Shown piece after piece: positions 34,862 to 44,160 of a DNA stretch of 64,000 bases. Within the stretch, counting starts at the first letter, position 1. The number at the start of each line of letters is the position of its first letter. The stretch covers positions 62,001 through 126,000 of the forward strand of contig CAJXJW010000009.1 of NCBI GenBank assembly GCA_913055625.1, given 5' to 3'. The notes under the pieces are model-generated. The model saw nothing but the letters and a program-made list of their open reading frames with translations. It searched no databases and had not been told where the DNA came from. Both the position numbers and the translations under genes were made by a program. Source of the DNA: an uncultured Pseudomonadota bacterium (GTDB lineage Bacteria; Pseudomonadota; Gammaproteobacteria; Steroidobacterales; Woeseiaceae).

Positions 34862-35806
34862 ATGACCTCCCCGCGCCTCCTGTTTGCCGGTACGCCGGAT
34901 TTTGCGCTCGCCTCGCTGGCGGCGCTCATCGACGGCGGCATCCGGCCGCTCGCCGTGCTCACGCAGCCTGACCGCCCCGCCGGCCGCGGCAAGCGGCTGA
35001 CCGCGAGCCCGGTCAAGCGGCGCGCAACGGACGAAGGCATCCCGGTCCTGCAGCCGACGACGCTCAGGGAAGCCGGCGCGGTCGAGGACATCCGTTCCTT
35101 CGGCGCGGACCTGCTGGTGGTCGCGGCCTACGGCCTGCTGCTGCCGCAGGCCGTGCTCGACGTGCCGGCCCGAGGTTGTCTCAACGTGCACGCTTCGCTG
35201 CTGCCGCGCTGGCGCGGCGCGGCGCCGATCCAGGCGGCCATACTGGCGGGCGACGCGGAAACCGGCATCAGCCTGATGGCGATGACGGCGGGCCTGGACT
35301 GCGGGCCCGTGTACGGCACGCGGGCGATCGATATCGGTGACGCGGAGACCGCGGGCGAGTTGCACGACCGACTGGCGGCACTCGGTGGCGAGTTCCTCGT
35401 GGAAAAACTGCCGGCGATCCTCGCCGGCGACCTGCCGGCCGTTCCCCAGGACGAGGCGCTCGCGACGCACGCGGGCAAGATACGCACGGCCGACGCCGAG
35501 CTCGACTGGTCACGCCCGGCGGCGGAGCTGGCGCGGCAGGTCCGGGCGTACAACCCGGCGCCCGGCGCCTGGTTCGACTGGTCGGGCGAACGCGTCAAGT
35601 GCTGGAAGGCGACTGCGCAGGCGGACGGTGCGTCGGCGCCCGGCGCCGTGACGATCGACGCCGGCGTGCCCGTCGTGGCCTGCGGTGACGGCACCCTGCG
35701 TCTCGAACTCCTGCAACGGCCCGGCCGGCGGCCGGTGACCGGTGCGGAGTTCGCGCGCCTGGACGGTGTCGGCGGCGCCCGCCTGTCACTGCCGGCCGCT
35801 TCGTGA
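34862..35806 (+). CDS. fmt: Methionyl-tRNA formyltransferase
   Basis: 314 residues, normal length. Recognisable motifs are LLFAGTPDFALASLAALIDG, VLTQPDRPAGRGKRL, NVHASLLPRWRGAAPIQAAI with the catalytic Asn-His pair, GLDCGPVY and the C-terminal OB domain (VRAYNPAPGAWFDWSGERVK). It formylates initiator Met-tRNA. Its TGA overlaps the GTG start of rsmB (GTGA, 35803-35806), so the two are translationally coupled. Confidence 0.97.
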   Translation: MTSPRLLFAGTPDFALASLAALIDGGIRPLAVLTQPDRPAGRGKRLTASPVKRRATDEGIPVLQPTTLREAGAVEDIRSFGADLLVVAAYGLLLPQAVLDVPARGCLNVHASLLPRWRGAAPIQAAILAGDAETGISLMAMTAGLDCGPVYGTRAIDIGDAETAGELHDRLAALGGEFLVEKLPAILAGDLPAVPQDEALATHAGKIRTADAELDWSRPAAELARQVRAYNPAPGAWFDWSGERVKCWKATAQADGASAPGAVTIDAGVPVVACGDGTLRLELLQRPGRRPVTGAEFARLDGVGGARLSLPAAS

Positions 35807-37131
35807 ACGCGCCGCCGCCGGGAGCGCCGGTTCGCGCCGCGAGCGCGCGCGCCGTGCACGACGTCGTGCACGGCGGCCGCTCGCTCGACGATGCGCTTGC
35901 GCAGGCCGAGACGGGGCTGCCGGCCGCGGACCGCTCGCTCGCGCGCATGCTGACGTTCGGCACGCTGCGGCGCTTCTGGCAGCTCGACGAATGGATCGCG
36001 TTGCTGACGGACCGGCCCGCCAGGAAGCTTGATGGCATGGTACGCGCCCTGCTCGCGGTCGGTCTCTACCAGTTCGTCGACACGCGCATTCCCGATCACG
36101 CCGTCGTGTCGCCGACCGTCGACGCCGCGCGGCTCCTGAAGCGGCCGCGCGCGGCGGGACTCGTGAACGCGGTGCTGCGCCGATTCCTGCGCGAGTCGGT
36201 CGCGGAGCGCGCGCCCGCCGGCGAGGAAGCCGCGTTCAATCACCCGCAGTGGCTGATCGACGGGCTTAAGCGCGACTGGCCGGACGACTGGCGCAACATC
36301 CTCGCCGCGAACGACGAACGCGCGCCGATGTGGCTGCGCGTCAACGCGTGTCGAACGACCACGGAGGGGTACCGCGCGCGCCTGGAGGCGGCCGGCTACC
36401 GCGCAACGGCCGCGCCGGGCCTGCCGTGGGCGCTCTGCCTCGAGGAGCCCGTCGCGGTACAGGACCTGCCGGGCTTCGCCGACGGCGACGTGTCGGTGCA
36501 GGATGCCGCGGCGCAGATCGCGGCGCCGTGGCTGCTGGACGGCTTGCGCGGCGACATCCTGGACGCCTGCGCTGCGCCGGGCGGCAAGGGCGCACACCTG
36601 GCGGAACTCGGCGGGGACGGTGTCCGGCTGACCGCGATCGACGCGGATGCCGGCCGGTTGCGGGCCGTCGTCGAGACGTTTGCCCGGCTCGGGCTCCGTG
36701 CAACGATCGTGGCCGGGGACGCATCCAAACCGGGAGAGTGGGCCGAACAACAGGCCTTCGACGGCATCCTCGTGGATGCGCCCTGTTCGGCCACGGGCGT
36801 GATCCGGCGGCACCCGGACATCAAGCACCTGCGGCGCCCCGGCGACATCGACGCACTGGCCGCGGTCCAGGCGCGCATCCTGGATGCGCTCTGGCTGCGG
36901 CTGCGCCCGGGCGGCCGACTGCTGTACGTGACCTGCTCCGTCATGGCCCGGGAGAACGACGCGGTGGTCGCGGATTTCCTCGGGCGGCATCTCGACGCGA
37001 GGGAAAACCGTATGTTGCAAAATAACAACATCCGCGATGTAATGCGGCCGAAGGCGTGTGGATTCCAGCTGTTGCCCGGCACCGCGGGCATGGACGGGTT
37101 CTTCTTCGCCAGCCTCGAAAAGGTCGCCTGA
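35803..37131 (+). CDS. rsmB: 16S rRNA m5C967 methyltransferase
   Basis: 442 residues. An N-terminal NusB-like RNA-binding domain (AARAVHDVVHGG-type start, LLAVGLYQFVDTRIPDHAVV) is followed by a SAM-binding fold: DACAAPGGKGAHLAELGG (SAM loop), LVDAPCSATGVIRRHPDIK (Pro-Cys catalytic motif) and LLYVTCSVMARENDAVV (second Cys). It methylates C967 of 16S rRNA. The GTG start lies within the fmt stop. The DUF4390 gene starts three bases after its end. Confidence 0.96.
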   Translation: MNAPPPGAPVRAASARAVHDVVHGGRSLDDALAQAETGLPAADRSLARMLTFGTLRRFWQLDEWIALLTDRPARKLDGMVRALLAVGLYQFVDTRIPDHAVVSPTVDAARLLKRPRAAGLVNAVLRRFLRESVAERAPAGEEAAFNHPQWLIDGLKRDWPDDWRNILAANDERAPMWLRVNACRTTTEGYRARLEAAGYRATAAPGLPWALCLEEPVAVQDLPGFADGDVSVQDAAAQIAAPWLLDGLRGDILDACAAPGGKGAHLAELGGDGVRLTAIDADAGRLRAVVETFARLGLRATIVAGDASKPGEWAEQQAFDGILVDAPCSATGVIRRHPDIKHLRRPGDIDALAAVQARILDALWLRLRPGGRLLYVTCSVMARENDAVVADFLGRHLDARENRMLQNNNIRDVMRPKACGFQLLPGTAGMDGFFFASLEKVA

Positions 37132-37134
37132 GCA

Positions 37135-37737
37135 ATGACGCCAATCGTTTCACAGCGAGGACTCGCCCGAGCGGCCGTCGTGCTGCTCGCCGCGCTCGCG
37201 ACCGTGATGACGGCGACCGTGTTCGCACAGAACCAGATCGAGCGGCAGGGCTATTTCGAAGTGCGCTCGGCGTCTTCCCGTCTCGTCGACGGCGTCTACC
37301 GCCTGGACTCGCGCCTGCAGCTCGTCCTGTCGAGCGAGGCCCTCGAGGCGTTGAACAGCGGCGTGCCGCTGACCATCGAGCTGCAGATGCAGTTCGTCCG
37401 CGTGCGTCGCCTGTACCTGGACGCGGTTGATGCGGAACTCGCCGTCCGTTTCGAACTGGAATACCGGCCGCTCAGCCAGCGCTATATCGTGCGCAACCTG
37501 AACAGCGGCGACCAGGCGTCGTTCGCCACGCTTTTCTCGGCCTTGAACAACCTCGGCCGCGTGTCGGGGCTCCCGGTGATCGACGAAGCGCTGCTCGAGG
37601 ACGACGCGACCTACCGTGTCCGCGTGCGCGCCATGTTGCAGACACAGCAGTATCCCGCGCCGCTCCGGCTCCTGTTCTTCTGGCGCAGCGAGTGGCACCT
37701 GCAAAGCGAATGGTATGAATGGATCTTAGAACGGTAA
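37135..37737 (+). CDS. DUF4390 exported protein
   Basis: 200 residues with a signal peptide (ARAAVVLLAALATVMTATVFAQ). The remainder is beta-rich (FEVRSASSRLVDGVYRLDSR, ELQMQFVRVRRLYLDAVDAE, YRPLSQRYIVRNLNSGDQAS) and ends in SEWHLQSEWYEWILER, the usual DUF4390 tail. The family is conserved just before ntrY in gammaproteobacteria and has no known role; a periplasmic accessory of the sensor is an inference from this conserved order. Its end overlaps ntrY by 19 bases. Confidence 0.9.
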   Translation: MTPIVSQRGLARAAVVLLAALATVMTATVFAQNQIERQGYFEVRSASSRLVDGVYRLDSRLQLVLSSEALEALNSGVPLTIELQMQFVRVRRLYLDAVDAELAVRFELEYRPLSQRYIVRNLNSGDQASFATLFSALNNLGRVSGLPVIDEALLEDDATYRVRVRAMLQTQQYPAPLRLLFFWRSEWHLQSEWYEWILER

Positions 37738-39953
37738 AACGAGCCGTCATCACGCTGTTTGCGCTGACCGGCGTCGGCCTGGCGCTCGTCGCACTGTTCC
37801 TGCTGAGCCGTACCGCGCAGAACTCGGACGACTTCAACCGCCTCTACATCGTCATCCTGTCGGTCAACATCGTCGGCGTGCTGGTGCTGTTCGTGCTGAT
37901 GGCCGGCAACATCGTCCGGCTGGTGCGCGAGTTCCACGCGAACGTGCCGGGCTCGCGACTGAAGGCGCGCATCGTCGCAATGTTCGTCGGGCTTGCCGTG
38001 CTGCCGCTGCTGGTCGTGTTCTACTTTTCCTACCAGTTCCTGAACCGCGGCATCGACACCTGGTTCGACGTCGAGGTGGAGGAGGGTCTCAACAACGCAC
38101 TGCGCCTGAGCCAGGCCGTGCTGGAGATCCAGAAGCGCGAACACCTGCTCGATACGCAGCGTGCCGCAAAACGTCTTGGCGAGGTCAGCGAACGGCAGCT
38201 CATATTCGAGCTGTCGATGCTGCGCCGCGAAAGCGGCGCGCGTGAGATGACGTTGTACGGAGACAACGCACGCATCCTGGCGACGAGTTCCGACAGCTCG
38301 TCGGCGCGATTGCCCGAGCCGCTGACCGAGGAGGTGCTGCTGCAGACGCAACAGAATCGCCCGTTCGTCAGCCTCGACCCGCTCGAGGACGGCCGCTACG
38401 AGATACGCACGGCGACCGTCTTCGGCATCCGCGGCCGGGCTGAACCGGTCGGCATCATCCAGGCGCACTTTCCGGTCACGGAGCGGCTCGGCCGCATGAC
38501 CAGCAGCGTCGAAACCTCGCTGAAGGAGTACCAGCAGCTCCTGTACCTGCGGGAACCGCTGAAGAGCACGTTGACCCTGACGCTCACGGTCGTGCTGATG
38601 TTGAGCCTGCTCGCCGCGATCTACGGCGCGCTGATCCTGTCGCGCCGGCTCGTGCAGCCTATCCAGGACCTCGTCGCCGGCACGCGCGCCGTAGCGAAGG
38701 GCGACTTCGACACGCGACTGCCGACGCCGTCGCGCGACGAGATCGGCTTCCTGATCAGCTCGTTCAACGACATGACGCAGCGCCTCGCCTCCGCGCGGCG
38801 CGAGGCGAGCCAGTCGCAGGCGCTGGTGGAAGCCGAGCGCAGCAACCTCGAGGTCATTCTCGCGCGACTGTCGACCGGCGTCGTCGCGGTCAACAACGAC
38901 CTGACGATTCGGACCGCGAACGAAGCGTCCGGCGCGATTCTCAACGTGCACCTCGAAAACCGGATCGGTGAGAGCCTGGTCGACATCGCGAAGAACGAGC
39001 CACTGCTCGACCAGTTCGTCGACGTGGCGCGCGTGCACCTCGACGCGGGCGAGACGGACTGGCGGGAGCAGATCGTCCTGCGCGGCGAAGTCGGTCGCCG
39101 CGTCCTCACCTGCGCGTGCACTACGCTGCCGTTCGAGGAAAACGTGGCGCCGGGCTATGTCATCGTGTTCGACGACATCACCGCGCTGCTGCAGGCGCAG
39201 CGCGATGCGGCCTGGGGCGAGGTCGCGCGGCGGCTCGCGCACGAAATCAAGAACCCGCTGACGCCGATCCAGCTATCGGCGGAGCGGCTCCGGCGCAAGT
39301 ACCTCGCGAGCATGGACGAGGAGGAGGCGCAGATCCTGGACCGCGCGACGCACACGATCGTGCAGCAGGTCGAGGCGATGAAGGAAATGGTCAATGCGTT
39401 CAGCGACTACGCGCGCGCGCCGGACATGGAGATTGGCCGCTTCGACCTGGACAAGCTCGTGCACGAAGTCGTCGACCTGTACCGCGCGCAGGAGAGCAAC
39501 GTGAAGATCGTCGTCACGTCCGACCCGACGATGCCGCTGATCGACGCCGATGTCGGGCGCGTGCGCCAGATCCTGCACAACCTGATTCGCAATTCGATCG
39601 AGGCGCTCGAGAACACGACCGACGGGCAGGTCGACGTGCAGGTCTGCGCGGCCGAGGTCGACGGCATCGACATGGTGCAGATACGGGTGGAAGACAACGG
39701 GCCGGGCTTCGATACCGGCAGCATGAGCCAGGTCTTCGATCCCTACGTCACCACGAAACCAAAGGGAACCGGACTGGGCCTCGCGATCGTCAAGAAGCTC
39801 GTCGAGGAACACATGGGAACGATCCGCGCGGACAACCGCAAGGGCGGCGGCGCGATGATCAGCATTCGCCTGCCGCGCACGGAAGCGGCGCGTGAGGCAC
39901 AAATCGCCAAAGGCTCCGGGACAAGGAGCGAACCGCGGAGGGAGAGAGCGTGA
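37719..39953 (+). CDS. ntrY: NtrY-type sensor histidine kinase
   Basis: 744 residues. Membrane segments at about 8-30 and 36-57, another near 85-105 and one near 285-305 bracket a sensory loop. A HAMP domain (ARRLVQP-type, QDLVAGTRAVAKGDFDTRLP) and a PAS domain (NLEVILARLSTGVVAVNNDL) precede the H-box AHEIKNPLTPIQLSAERLRR and the ATPase boxes (NLIRNSIEALENT, VEDNGPGFD, GTGLGLAIVKKLVEEHMG). It phosphorylates NtrX; the signal is unclear, with nitrogen, redox and envelope links proposed for the family. It overlaps DUF4390 by 19 bases and ntrX by four. Confidence 0.94.
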   Translation: MDLRTVKRAVITLFALTGVGLALVALFLLSRTAQNSDDFNRLYIVILSVNIVGVLVLFVLMAGNIVRLVREFHANVPGSRLKARIVAMFVGLAVLPLLVVFYFSYQFLNRGIDTWFDVEVEEGLNNALRLSQAVLEIQKREHLLDTQRAAKRLGEVSERQLIFELSMLRRESGAREMTLYGDNARILATSSDSSSARLPEPLTEEVLLQTQQNRPFVSLDPLEDGRYEIRTATVFGIRGRAEPVGIIQAHFPVTERLGRMTSSVETSLKEYQQLLYLREPLKSTLTLTLTVVLMLSLLAAIYGALILSRRLVQPIQDLVAGTRAVAKGDFDTRLPTPSRDEIGFLISSFNDMTQRLASARREASQSQALVEAERSNLEVILARLSTGVVAVNNDLTIRTANEASGAILNVHLENRIGESLVDIAKNEPLLDQFVDVARVHLDAGETDWREQIVLRGEVGRRVLTCACTTLPFEENVAPGYVIVFDDITALLQAQRDAAWGEVARRLAHEIKNPLTPIQLSAERLRRKYLASMDEEEAQILDRATHTIVQQVEAMKEMVNAFSDYARAPDMEIGRFDLDKLVHEVVDLYRAQESNVKIVVTSDPTMPLIDADVGRVRQILHNLIRNSIEALENTTDGQVDVQVCAAEVDGIDMVQIRVEDNGPGFDTGSMSQVFDPYVTTKPKGTGLGLAIVKKLVEEHMGTIRADNRKGGGAMISIRLPRTEAAREAQIAKGSGTRSEPRRERA

Positions 39954-41314
39954 CAGACTCACAGGTACTCGTCGTCGACGACGAGGAAGATATCCGGGCG
40001 CTGATTTCGGAGATTCTCGGCGAAGAGGGCTACGGCGTGACCGTCGCCGCGAATGCGCAGGAGGCGCGGGACGCGAAATCATCGTCCCGTTTCGACCTGG
40101 TCCTGCTGGACATCTGGATGCCGGACACCGACGGCATCACGCTGCTGCGCGAGTGGTCCGACGCCGACGAGTTGAATTGCCCCGTCGTCGTGATGTCCGG
40201 TCACGGGACGGTGGACACCGCTGTCGAGGCGACGCGGCTCGGGGCTTACGACTTCGTCGAGAAACCGCTGTCGCTCGCGAAGCTGCTGCGCACGGTGGAG
40301 GGCGCACTGCGCTCCTCCGGCAGCACGGGTGGCAAGGCGCGCGGCACGCTGCCGGCGCTGCTGACGCCGGTCGGCCGCAGCGAGCGCATGCAGCGCCTGC
40401 GCGAGAAGGCACAACAGTATGCGCGCCACGATGCGAGCGTCCTGCTGTCCGGCGAACCCGGCACCGGGCGCGGCGCGTTCGCGCGCTACATGCACGCGCT
40501 GAGCCGCCGCGCGGACGAGCCGCTGATCAGCGTCACCGCCGCATCGCTCACCGCCAGCAACGTCGAGGAGCAGTTGCTGGGCAGCGAAGATGACGACGGC
40601 ATCAACGCAGGCGCGTTCGAACGCGCCGGCCAGGGCACGCTGATCATCGACGAGCTCGGTGACCTGAATGAAACGGGCCAGAAGATCCTGCTCGGCGTGC
40701 TCGAGGACGGAAAATTCCTGCGCGTGGGCGGCAAGACGCCGGTCCGGCTGGATGCGCGCGTCATCGCGACCGTTGCAGCGGACTTCGAGGCACGCGTGGC
40801 CGCCGGCAGCCTGCGGCGCGACCTTTTGTCGCACCTGCAGATCCTGACGCTGAACGTGCCGCCGCTGCGGGAGTACGCGGAGGACGTCCCCGAGCTGCTC
40901 AGCTACTACGTCGACAAGTTCGTCGATGCCGACGGTCTCGCGTTTCGCCGCTTCAGCGTCGCCGCGCAGAACCGCCTGCGCAACTACCCGTGGCCCGACA
41001 ACGTGCGCGAGCTGAAGAACCTGGTCCGGCGCTTGCTGCTCACGGGCCGCGAGGACGACATCTCGCTCGCCGAGGTGGAGGCCGAGATCAACGAATCGCC
41101 GTCGTCGGACGAACCGCTCGTGAAACAGGATCTGCTCGCACTGCCGCTGCGCGAGGCGCGCGAGCAGTTCGAGCGTGCGTACCTCCAGCAGCAGCTCGTC
41201 CTCTGCGACGGCAAGGTCGGTCAGCTCGCGAAACGCGTCGGCATGGAGCGCACCCACCTGTACCGCAAGCTGCGCTCGCTCGGTGTGGACTTCAAGTCGA
41301 TCGGGGACGACTGA
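39950..41314 (+). CDS. ntrX: NtrX-type response regulator with degenerate AAA+ domain
   Basis: 454 residues. The receiver domain is intact (VDDEEDIR; Asp54 in VLLDIWMPDTDG). The AAA+ domain spans about 142-380 and the FIS-type helix-turn-helix is at the end (QLAKRVGMERTHLYRKLRSL). Two key motifs are altered: Walker A reads GEPGTGRG (168-175), with Arg174 in place of the ATP-binding Lys, and the sigma-54-binding GAFTGA loop is replaced by an Asp-rich segment ending in INAGAFERA. Walker B (GTLIIDELGDL) is retained. It probably does not drive sigma-54 remodelling and acts as a conventional DNA-binding regulator. It overlaps ntrY by four bases (ATGA type). Confidence 0.92.
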   Translation: MTDSQVLVVDDEEDIRALISEILGEEGYGVTVAANAQEARDAKSSSRFDLVLLDIWMPDTDGITLLREWSDADELNCPVVVMSGHGTVDTAVEATRLGAYDFVEKPLSLAKLLRTVEGALRSSGSTGGKARGTLPALLTPVGRSERMQRLREKAQQYARHDASVLLSGEPGTGRGAFARYMHALSRRADEPLISVTAASLTASNVEEQLLGSEDDDGINAGAFERAGQGTLIIDELGDLNETGQKILLGVLEDGKFLRVGGKTPVRLDARVIATVAADFEARVAAGSLRRDLLSHLQILTLNVPPLREYAEDVPELLSYYVDKFVDADGLAFRRFSVAAQNRLRNYPWPDNVRELKNLVRRLLLTGREDDISLAEVEAEINESPSSDEPLVKQDLLALPLREAREQFERAYLQQQLVLCDGKVGQLAKRVGMERTHLYRKLRSLGVDFKSIGDD

Positions 41315-42224
41315 CCGGGGGAGAACGGCGTCGGCGGAAGACGCGGCCGTCGATGACAACGAGCGCCAGCGCGATCAGCAGCATGCCGCCGATTTCGGAC
41401 GTGTGCAGGACCTCGCCGAGCAGCGTCGTGCCGAGCAGGATGGCCGTGACCGGAATCAGGAAGGTGACGAGCATCAGGTTCGTCGCGCCGGCCGTGGCCA
41501 GCAGCCGGAAGTACAGCAGGTAGGCCAGCGCGGTCGACAGCACGGCCAGCGACAGCAACGCGGCCCAGCTCGACGGTGTGGCGGCGGCAAGTTCTGCGAT
41601 GCCGCCCTCGGCGATGGCGAACGGCAGCAGCATGCAGGCCGACATCGAGACCTGGCAGGCCGAGTTGACGGAGGGCGGCACGCCGGCCGCCAGGTAGCGG
41701 CGTCCGTACACGCTCGCGCACGCGTACGACAGGCCGGCCAGCACGACGGCGAACTGCGCCAGGACGTTTCGCCCGAGGTCGTGCAACGCGTCCGGGCCGA
41801 CCATGACGATGACGCCCGCGAAGCCGATCAGCACGGCGACCACGCGCAGGCGCGTGATCGGCTCGTCGCGCAGGACGAGCGCCGCGACGACCACGGCGAA
41901 GATCGGCGTGGTCGCGTTCAGGATCGACGCGAGGCTCGACGTGATCTCGGTCTGGCCCCAGACGATCAGCAGGAACGGCGCCACGTTGTTCAGCAGCCCC
42001 ATGATGGCGAACACGCCCCAGGCGCGCAGCGAGCGCGGAACCTTGCCCGCATTGCCGGTCGCGGCGACGACGAGCCACAGGACGAGCGCCGCCAGCACGA
42101 GGCGGAAGGCGACGATCGTCATGACCGGCAGGTCGCGGAGCGCGATCTCGATGACGAAGTAGGAGGAGCCCCACAGGCAGGACAACGCCAGCAACAGGGC
42201 CCACGCCAGCAGTGACATCTGCAC
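41292..42224 (-). CDS. EamA-family (DMT) membrane transporter
   Basis: 310 residues with ten membrane segments in two EamA halves, opening ALLLALSCLWGSSYFVIEIA (WGSSF-like motif) and later LVTFLIPVTAILLGTTLLGE in the second half. The drug/metabolite transporters of this family export amino acids or other metabolites; substrate is not predictable. The start is GTG 42222-42224 or ATG 42216-42218, two codons apart. It converges on ntrX and overlaps its end by 23 bases. Confidence 0.92.
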   Translation of the reverse strand: MQMSLLAWALLLALSCLWGSSYFVIEIALRDLPVMTIVAFRLVLAALVLWLVVAATGNAGKVPRSLRAWGVFAIMGLLNNVAPFLLIVWGQTEITSSLASILNATTPIFAVVVAALVLRDEPITRLRVVAVLIGFAGVIVMVGPDALHDLGRNVLAQFAVVLAGLSYACASVYGRRYLAAGVPPSVNSACQVSMSACMLLPFAIAEGGIAELAAATPSSWAALLSLAVLSTALAYLLYFRLLATAGATNLMLVTFLIPVTAILLGTTLLGEVLHTSEIGGMLLIALALVVIDGRVFRRRRSPPVSRPRST

Positions 42225-42233
42225 GCGCGGCGC

Positions 42234-43526
42234 CTAGTCGCCCGGGTACCGGTACGGCGACACGCGCCGGTCGATGCGTTCGCACCAGGCGGGGCTCACC
42301 GGCTCGCGGACGTCGGCCGCCGGAACGCCGAGCTTTTCGCCGACGAGCCGTTGCCATGCCGCGGAGCCGGGCTCGGGACCGAGCGCGGCCGCACCCGGAG
42401 CCTTCACCGTCGACTCGACGAGCCACAGCCAGTCTTCCTTGCAGACGATCGGCCCGTCGTCGCCCGGGTTGTCGTCCGGCCCGAAGTCGGTCCGGCGCGC
42501 GACGGGCGCGCGTTCCGCCGGCAGCAGGCGGCCATCGTCCAGGAACGCGAGGCCCGGCTCGCCGAAGTCCGCCATGCTCAGCCGCCGGATCTCGCGCAGG
42601 GCCCGCCCGCCGGCATCCGGCAGGACGTGGTGCGGCCGCCGCTGCACCGTCGAGACGATCTCGCCCTCGACGAAGCGGCCGTCCGCGTCCAGCGTCGCGA
42701 CGAGGATCGGTGCGACGCCCTTCAGGCCGCTGATGCTGATGCCGAATGCCGTTGCGAAGTTGCCGAGGCTGTAGGCGATGAGCCGGTCGTTGTAGCGTTC
42801 CATCGCGCGGACGACGTGCGGCCCGTGACCGAGGACGAGGTCCGCGCCGGCGTCGACCGCCATTCGAGAGAAACGCACGACGTCGCCGCGCGGCTCGCCG
42901 TAGTACTCCTCCTCGCCGAAACTTACATGCGTGTAATCCGCGCCCTCGGCGCCGCCGTGGAAGGCGACGATGACGATGTCGTGGTCTGCGGACAGCCCGC
43001 GAATCGTGCGCTCGGCGAACCGGTAATCGAGCATCATGTTCGAGTTGCGCGTGACCGCGTAGCCGATGACCGCGATCGTGAGGCCGTTCTTTTCGAAGGA
43101 CGCGACGGTGCCGACACGGCCGGTGTGCAGGATGCCGGCCCCGTTCAGAACGCGCATCGTCGTCGTGCGCCCTTCCTCGCCGAAGTCACGGGCGTGGTTG
43201 TTCGCAAGGCTCAGCACGTCGAAGCCTGCGTCGACGAAGCGCTGCGCGTAACGGGTCGGCATGCGGAAACGGTAGCAGGCGGCCGGGTTCGAACACTTCT
43301 TGCCGGGCTCGCCCTCGTCGGCCAGCACGCCCTCGAGATTGCCGAACGTGACATCCGCGTCAACGAGCCAGGGCCTGACGTCCGCGAAGTAGTTCGCCGC
43401 GTCGTCCGACGGCAGCCGGTTCTCGGGGTACTCGGTGCCGATCATGATGTCGCCGACGGCGGCGATCGTCAGCCGGCCGGGCGATGCCTCATCCGCCCAG
43501 GCCGCGGGCCCGGCGGCGAACAGCAA
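42234..43526 (-). CDS. CapA-family (poly-gamma-glutamate-type) metallophosphoesterase-like protein
   Basis: 430 residues or more. The PGA_cap fold shows AAVGDIMIGTEYPENRLPSD, GNLEGVLADEG, LSLANNHARDFGEEG, IVAFHGGAEGAD, VLGHGPHVVRAMERYNDRLI and AYSLGNFATAF, the Asp, Asn and His residues of the metallophosphoesterase-like core. CapA proteins act in capsule or polymer release, but many homologues are of unknown role. The start is odd: the first usual codon is TTG 43524-43526, which gives a truncated signal peptide (LFAAGPAAWADEA). Extending to a CTG at 43545-43547 would give MRWLRLLLLFAAGPAAWA, a better signal sequence, one base after the upstream stop. Confidence 0.83.
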   Translation of the reverse strand: MLFAAGPAAWADEASPGRLTIAAVGDIMIGTEYPENRLPSDDAANYFADVRPWLVDADVTFGNLEGVLADEGEPGKKCSNPAACYRFRMPTRYAQRFVDAGFDVLSLANNHARDFGEEGRTTTMRVLNGAGILHTGRVGTVASFEKNGLTIAVIGYAVTRNSNMMLDYRFAERTIRGLSADHDIVIVAFHGGAEGADYTHVSFGEEEYYGEPRGDVVRFSRMAVDAGADLVLGHGPHVVRAMERYNDRLIAYSLGNFATAFGISISGLKGVAPILVATLDADGRFVEGEIVSTVQRRPHHVLPDAGGRALREIRRLSMADFGEPGLAFLDDGRLLPAERAPVARRTDFGPDDNPGDDGPIVCKEDWLWLVESTVKAPGAAALGPEPGSAAWQRLVGEKLGVPAADVREPVSPAWCERIDRRVSPYRYPGD

Positions 43527-43548
43527 CAGGAGCCGCAGCCAGCGCAGC

Positions 43549-44160
43549 TCAGTCTCCGAGACGAATCCGCAGCACGTCGATCTTCGCGGCGCGCAGGCGG
43601 CTTCGCAGCAGGTTCAGTTCGTCCAGATCGGTGATCGGGCCGATGCGGACACGGTGGTAGGTCTTGTCGTCGATCGCGACCTTCTGAATGCTCGACTCGA
43701 TGCCCTGCAGCCCGAGCTCGGCGCGTCGCCGGTCGGCGTCGGCCCAGGCCGAGAACGAGCCGGCCTGGAGCATGTAGACGCCGGGTTCCACGACCGCCTG
43801 CGGCTCCGTGTCGCGGGACACGTTCGCCTCCTCCTCAGTCACGACCACCTCGAAGACCGGCAGCATCTCGTAGAAGTCGAAGCGGCCCTTCTTCGGCTCG
43901 GCGTCATCGACCGGCGCGGGCTTCGCGGCCGCGGTACTCGCTGCGGCTTCGCCGTTCTCGTCGAGGGCCGACTCGAGGCTCGCGGGCGCCCGCCGGGCTG
44001 CCACGGGCTCCGCCGGGGTCGCGCGGCGGTCGCTGAACCAGATCGCGGCCGCGACCGAAAGGCCGACGGCAAGGCCGAACACGCCGTACAGCCAGCCCGG
44101 GTATGCCGGGTCGCTCCTGCGGTTCTGGCGGCTCGAGCGCCGTTTTCGCTTCGCTGCCAC
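43549..44160 (-). CDS. SPOR-domain cell-division-type protein
   Basis: 203 residues: a basic cytosolic start (AAKRKRRSSRQNRRSD), one membrane segment at about 24-43 (WLYGVFGLAVGLSVAAAIWF), an acidic/Ala-rich linker, and a C-terminal SPOR domain at about 125-203 (YMLQAGSFSAWADADRRRAE, YHRVRIGPITDLDELNLLRS). SPOR binds denuded glycan at the septum, as in FtsN and DedD. FtsN is typically encoded beside argS in gammaproteobacteria, so this may be a short FtsN-like protein. Its GTG start shares its first base with the argS stop (TAGTG), indicating coupling. Confidence 0.88.
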   Translation of the reverse strand: MAAKRKRRSSRQNRRSDPAYPGWLYGVFGLAVGLSVAAAIWFSDRRATPAEPVAARRAPASLESALDENGEAAASTAAAKPAPVDDAEPKKGRFDFYEMLPVFEVVVTEEEANVSRDTEPQAVVEPGVYMLQAGSFSAWADADRRRAELGLQGIESSIQKVAIDDKTYHRVRIGPITDLDELNLLRSRLRAAKIDVLRIRLGD

